Origin: Hansfordia pulvinata
Taxonomy: Eukaryota > Ascomycota > Sordariomycetes > Xylariales
Assembly (NCBI GenBank): GCA_006538405.1
Contig: BJKQ01000010.1
Span: forward strand, 1,302,001 to 1,366,000
DNA length: 64,000 nt
Direction: 5' to 3'
Each line of letters opens with the position of its first letter. The first letter of the stretch is position 1. A program made the position numbers and the translations under genes. Of the stretch, positions 60,253 to 64,000 are shown piece after piece. The notes under the pieces were generated by a model that was not told the origin of the DNA, made no database searches, and saw only the letters and a program-made list of their open reading frames with translations.

Positions 60253-63200
60253 TCAAAGCTGCAGAAGCTTCTGCGGGCCGTCTTGCGCCTCAGCTGTAGA
60301 GAACGAACAGTGAGCATCTTTGATGCTGACAACCTCGTATGTGCCTTCAAGCGAAGCAAGGACGACCTTTGTGTTTTCGTAACTCGTCTCGTGACGTGTT
60401 TCGAGGATCTGAGCCTTCTGGCCCTTGCGGGCGTTTGTGGATCTGGTATAAGTGAACTCAAATGGCGGCGTGCCCCAAAATTCGAAATGAATCTCGACCT
60501 CGCTACCTTCGTGGATGTCCACCTGGTACACTTTGCCCTTGCTCATACGAACGCTTGGCAGTTGGTGGATCGTCTTGCTCAGGTCCACTGCAGCCCGGCA
60601 CTCACTGGCCTTGTCGCGGATGCTTCGGATGGAAAATTCGCCGGGGCTTTCGGCCAGACGGCGGAAATCCGTAGTCGCCGACTTGGCCTTCATGGTCTTG
60701 CCACCGAAAGTGTACTCGATCTCGAATGGCGGTGTCCCAGAGAGGGTGTAGCCCAGGCGCTGACCGACGCAGAAGTCGCTGCGTTGTTCCAATGGGTAGA
60801 TAGCCGGTGGCTCATACAAGTGGATGTGCACAGCTGGGCCAGTCTCACTCGTGGTTTGGCATCCTCGAGCATCGCGCACCCTGCGAATCCGGACGGATTG
60901 GGACCCCAGCTTCAAGATCGTCCTCGGAATCTGGATTCCGTACGTGTCCGAGCCTATGCTGGGGATTCGGTATATGTCTGGAGCGTTGCCTGAGTGGTGC
61001 TTCAGTTCAATCTCGACATAGAACGGAGCCACACCATCAAGTTTGATGGGAATGCGCTCTTCGTAATCCTCGTCGGACTTGCAGAGCTTGAAAGTTTGCC
61101 CCGGTTTGGTGAAAACTGCAGAAGGCTTCCGGTTGACATTCTGCTCGACCGTGAGTGGCCTGGCAGGCTTCTTGTCATTGTTGTAGAGATTATCTGACAA
61201 CGCTGAAAAAGTGTAGGTGTATTTGCCAGCCTTGGTGGTCTCCATGTTGATGGAGGCCTTCCTGGAGACATCGTCGAACTCTCTGCGGGCCACCGAGCCG
61301 GAGCCCGAGTAGGGCTTGTGTTTGACATCGTACTCGACGTGGAACGGAGAGGAACCTAGAACTGGTCAGACGTGGTCGATGAGCGAGTGGGAGGGGGGGC
61401 GTCAACTTACCCTTGAGAGCGACTTCAAAGCCGTCAATGTCGCCTTCGCAGACATCATCCTTGACAAAGACGGATTCTTTATCAAGGGGCTTGATAGTGT
61501 CCGATGGCACAAGTGAAATTTCGGGCCGCTGGAACCAGTCAACCGCAAACGACGCAGCTTTGGGATCAACGACGCCCGGGCAACGGGCGTCTTGAACATC
61601 CACAATCTCATACGTGCCCCGTTCTTTCACCTCGATGAAATCATTGCTGGACCTGGCGACACGGGTGAGCGAATCGCCACTGCTTCCGGCTTTGCGGTAA
61701 GAGACCCGGTAAGGAGCATCGCCCGAGAGACGCAGGGGAAGGTTGACTGTGGCATCCTCGGTAACAGTGGTCGAGCTCTTGCCATCAATCAGACCAAAGG
61801 CCGCACGTGGCTGTTGCATTCTGACGGAGATCTTGATCTCCTCTTTGAGGAAGATGCGGCAGCCTGTCTGGTCCTGGACATTCTTCAGGGCCAAAGTGTA
61901 CTCGCCGCCATGCGATAGGGGAGCAGTTTCGATGGCGAAAGTATCCCCTGATATACCCGAAGCCTTCTCCGACTTCTTCTTGCCGTTGTGTACCAATTCC
62001 CATTCCAAGGTGAAAGGACCTTCTCCTGATAGCTTGACGTCGACCTTGACAGGCTCGTAGAGACAAGCCTCGATGCGTTGAAGATGCTGGAATTGCGCGC
62101 TCGCCGGTGGTTTGACGTTCTGCTCCAAAAGGAAATCGCTGGTCAAAGGCAAGGGAACGTTCCTGTAGATGGCATCCTCTACTCTTCTGAACTTGTACTC
62201 GTGAAGACCAGCGCTGCGAGGCAGGAGCTCGATCTGCTGGCGGTGCCCAGGCATATCAACGTATTCCATGCGAGGACGGTTGTCCGGGGGCTCAACCGAG
62301 TAGTGAACTCTGAAGGGAGGCGTACCGACCACGTCCAAGTTGACACGCAATCCGATGGAGCTGCCAGCACATTTGTCGGGGATCTCTTCGGATGAAATGG
62401 TCACCCGAGGTTCGAGCGGGTTGAGCAGGAGACAGGAAGACGGCTCCTCTATTTCGCCTTCGCACGACTCGCTGGATATGGTTCGCAGGGTGTACAGACC
62501 GGGAGCGGAGATGGATGGCTGTTCGTCTGCGTGTTTGGCGTTGAAAAAGCCCTGTTGGACAACATCTCCATGATCGCCGTTCTTGTTAAGAGTCTCGATA
62601 GGAGAGAATTGCCAGGTAACCTGGTAAGGCAGGCTGTTGGAGGCGCGAGCTGAGCGCCCAATCTTGACGGGCAGTAAAGCGGACTTGCCTCGAGCAACCT
62701 TGAGAGGGCTTTGGAGGTCACAGCCCCGGAGATTGGCTCGCGGGCGTTCTCGAACCTCGAAATTTTGAAATAGTTGTTTCGTCTTTGGCTTCTCCATCTC
62801 GTCAGCCAGAGTGTAGTTGACTATGTTGCCAAACACGTCATGGACCTCGCCGATAGAGTACTGCCATTCGCCTGAAGTAGTCATGGACTCGTTCAAGCTC
62901 ACGTCAACCTTTTGAGCGCTTGCCCAGGAAAAATTCTCATCGTCAGGATGAATGGCCGCCGAGCCGCGAGATGCGCCAGCAAGCGGTGAAGAGAAACCTT
63001 CAGGCTGCAGACTCTGATAGTGGAAGCTGTGGTCTTGGCCGTTGATGGTGCGGCTGTAGATGATCTTGAGGGGCGGGGTTCCGTAGACCTGCAGGGACAG
63101 GTCTGACAGCTCGCCGACACACCTTGAGGACGACTCGGCAGTGCGTACGTGAGCCCGTGGGCAAGGAACAACAAAAGTAGGGTAGGTCAGGCGGTGGACC

Positions 63201-64000
63201 TCAAGCTTGTATTCGTCAAGCACACGATACAGCTGATACACGCCAGGCTTCTTCACGGGGACCTCGTACTTGTAAGCGCCTTCTTCACCATCGTCGCAGC
63301 AGGTCTTAGCCTTCTTGGTGATGTCGCGGATCTGGGAGCGGCTTAGGCGGATGTGTTCGGGGACGTTGGTCTCAAGATCGAGACGGACGAGCTCGACCTC
63401 GACAGGAACAGTGGAGTTGAAGTAGATGGGGATGTTGACGACGCTTCGAGAGTCACCTAGGCAGTAGGGCTGCCTGTCGGGGTTGAGCAAAGCGGAGCCT
63501 TCGGGCAGAATGTTGATGATCTGCTTGCCGGAGATGAGAGAGCGATTATGCAGCAAAGTCGAAGCCTTAACGTTGTGCTCCGAAATAGCCAGCTCGCCGC
63601 GGTCGTACACCAGCTTGAACAGGGCCACAGCCGCGGAGCTCCAGGGCATGGGTATGTTGAACATGAGCAGCCAGTTGACCATGAAGTGTAGGAAAAAGAG
63701 GGTGACCACTGTCGGAGAGGATAGCTCCAACCAGGGGATGCGCAGCGAGGGGAGGGAGAAGAAAAAGACGAAGTCTATGCAAATCCATTTGGTGAAATAC
63801 CAGAAGGAGCTGGCGCTACCCTCAATGATCTGAACATAGTCAAAGAGCCGCCAGGCCCAGAGGAAAAACCAGACGGCGAAGGCATAGAAACGCTGCTGAG
63901 GCGCGTCGATGAGGGTGGTCGGGATGAGGGGCTGGGCGGGCTGAGCGCGAGCGTTGATGTTCTCGGGGGCTTGGGGCAGAGAAGATCTGGAGCGGGATTT
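60253..64000 (-). CDS. POM152: Nucleoporin POM152, 5' partial, one intron
   Basis: Membrane-ring nucleoporin that anchors the nuclear pore complex; its lumenal part is a chain of Ig-like folds. The start lies beyond base 64000. The visible N-terminal part has membrane segments: [19 protein letters not shown] near 63,860, the [17 protein letters not shown] stretch, and [17 protein letters not shown] near 63,690. The lumenal domain follows with repeated beta-sandwich signatures such as [80 protein letters not shown] and [13 protein letters not shown], about one every 100 residues; xGTPPFxxxY is diagnostic of Pom152. The intron 61410-61356 (55 bases, GTAAGT to TAG) is in the LKGSSPF repeat. The stop is at 60253. 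Over 1,200 residues are present and intact. Confidence 0.96.

Overview
This is nuclear DNA from a filamentous ascomycete, almost certainly a Sordariomycete and most likely Hypocreales. The genes are interrupted by short introns (about 50-160 bases) with GTRNGT donors and CTRAC-like branch points. The proteins are orthologues of well-known fungal housekeeping genes, and the mating/pathogenicity MAP kinase is nearly identical, as I recall it, to the PMK1/Fmk1 group. The species cannot be fixed from the sequence. I see no transposon, rRNA, CRISPR array or convincing tRNA.

Layout. 1-1935 (-): phospholipid:diacylglycerol acyltransferase LRO1. 3836-4680 (+): NatC acetyltransferase NAA30. 5665-7137 (-): DUF1917/Bles03 protein. 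8285-9615 (+): diphthine methylesterase DPH7. 11202-11594 (-): candidate small gene. 12358-16718 (+): Msn5/exportin-5. 18562-20368 (+): LDB17/Dip1. 23809-27069 (+): SLM1. 28087-30201 (-): pyruvate decarboxylase. 31230-31925 (-): ERV1. 32587-33894 (+): HEM4. 35123-36419 (+): OXR1. 37828-39109 (-): PMK1 MAP kinase. 43463-46422 (-): SEC24. 48816-49293 (+): small one-span membrane protein. 51259-53445 (-): Zn2Cys6 regulator. 60253-64000 (-): nucleoporin POM152, cut by the window end. There is no operon or biosynthetic cluster. Divergent pairs with shared promoters include DUF1917/DPH7, ERV1/HEM4 and SEC24/small membrane protein.

Intergenic space is unusually large: 6.8 kb lies between the Zn2Cys6 gene and POM152, and 4.4 kb between PMK1 and SEC24. 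These gaps are saturated with an 8-base word, TACGAGTA/TACTCGTA, often arranged as palindromes; the best is a perfect 20-bp palindrome in the ERV1/HEM4 promoter. I count over 30 copies by eye against about two expected by chance, and this is the most interesting non-genic signal here.

A second pattern is that four conserved genes (LRO1, ERV1, OXR1 and the Zn2Cys6 regulator) each carry one apparent -1 frameshift, in a poorly conserved or C/G-rich part. For three of them the exon lengths sum to one base less than a multiple of three. Systematic single-base loss in the assembly explains this best, so these genes are probably intact in the organism. I found no clearly new biological system. The best leads are the palindromic word family and two candidate small genes.
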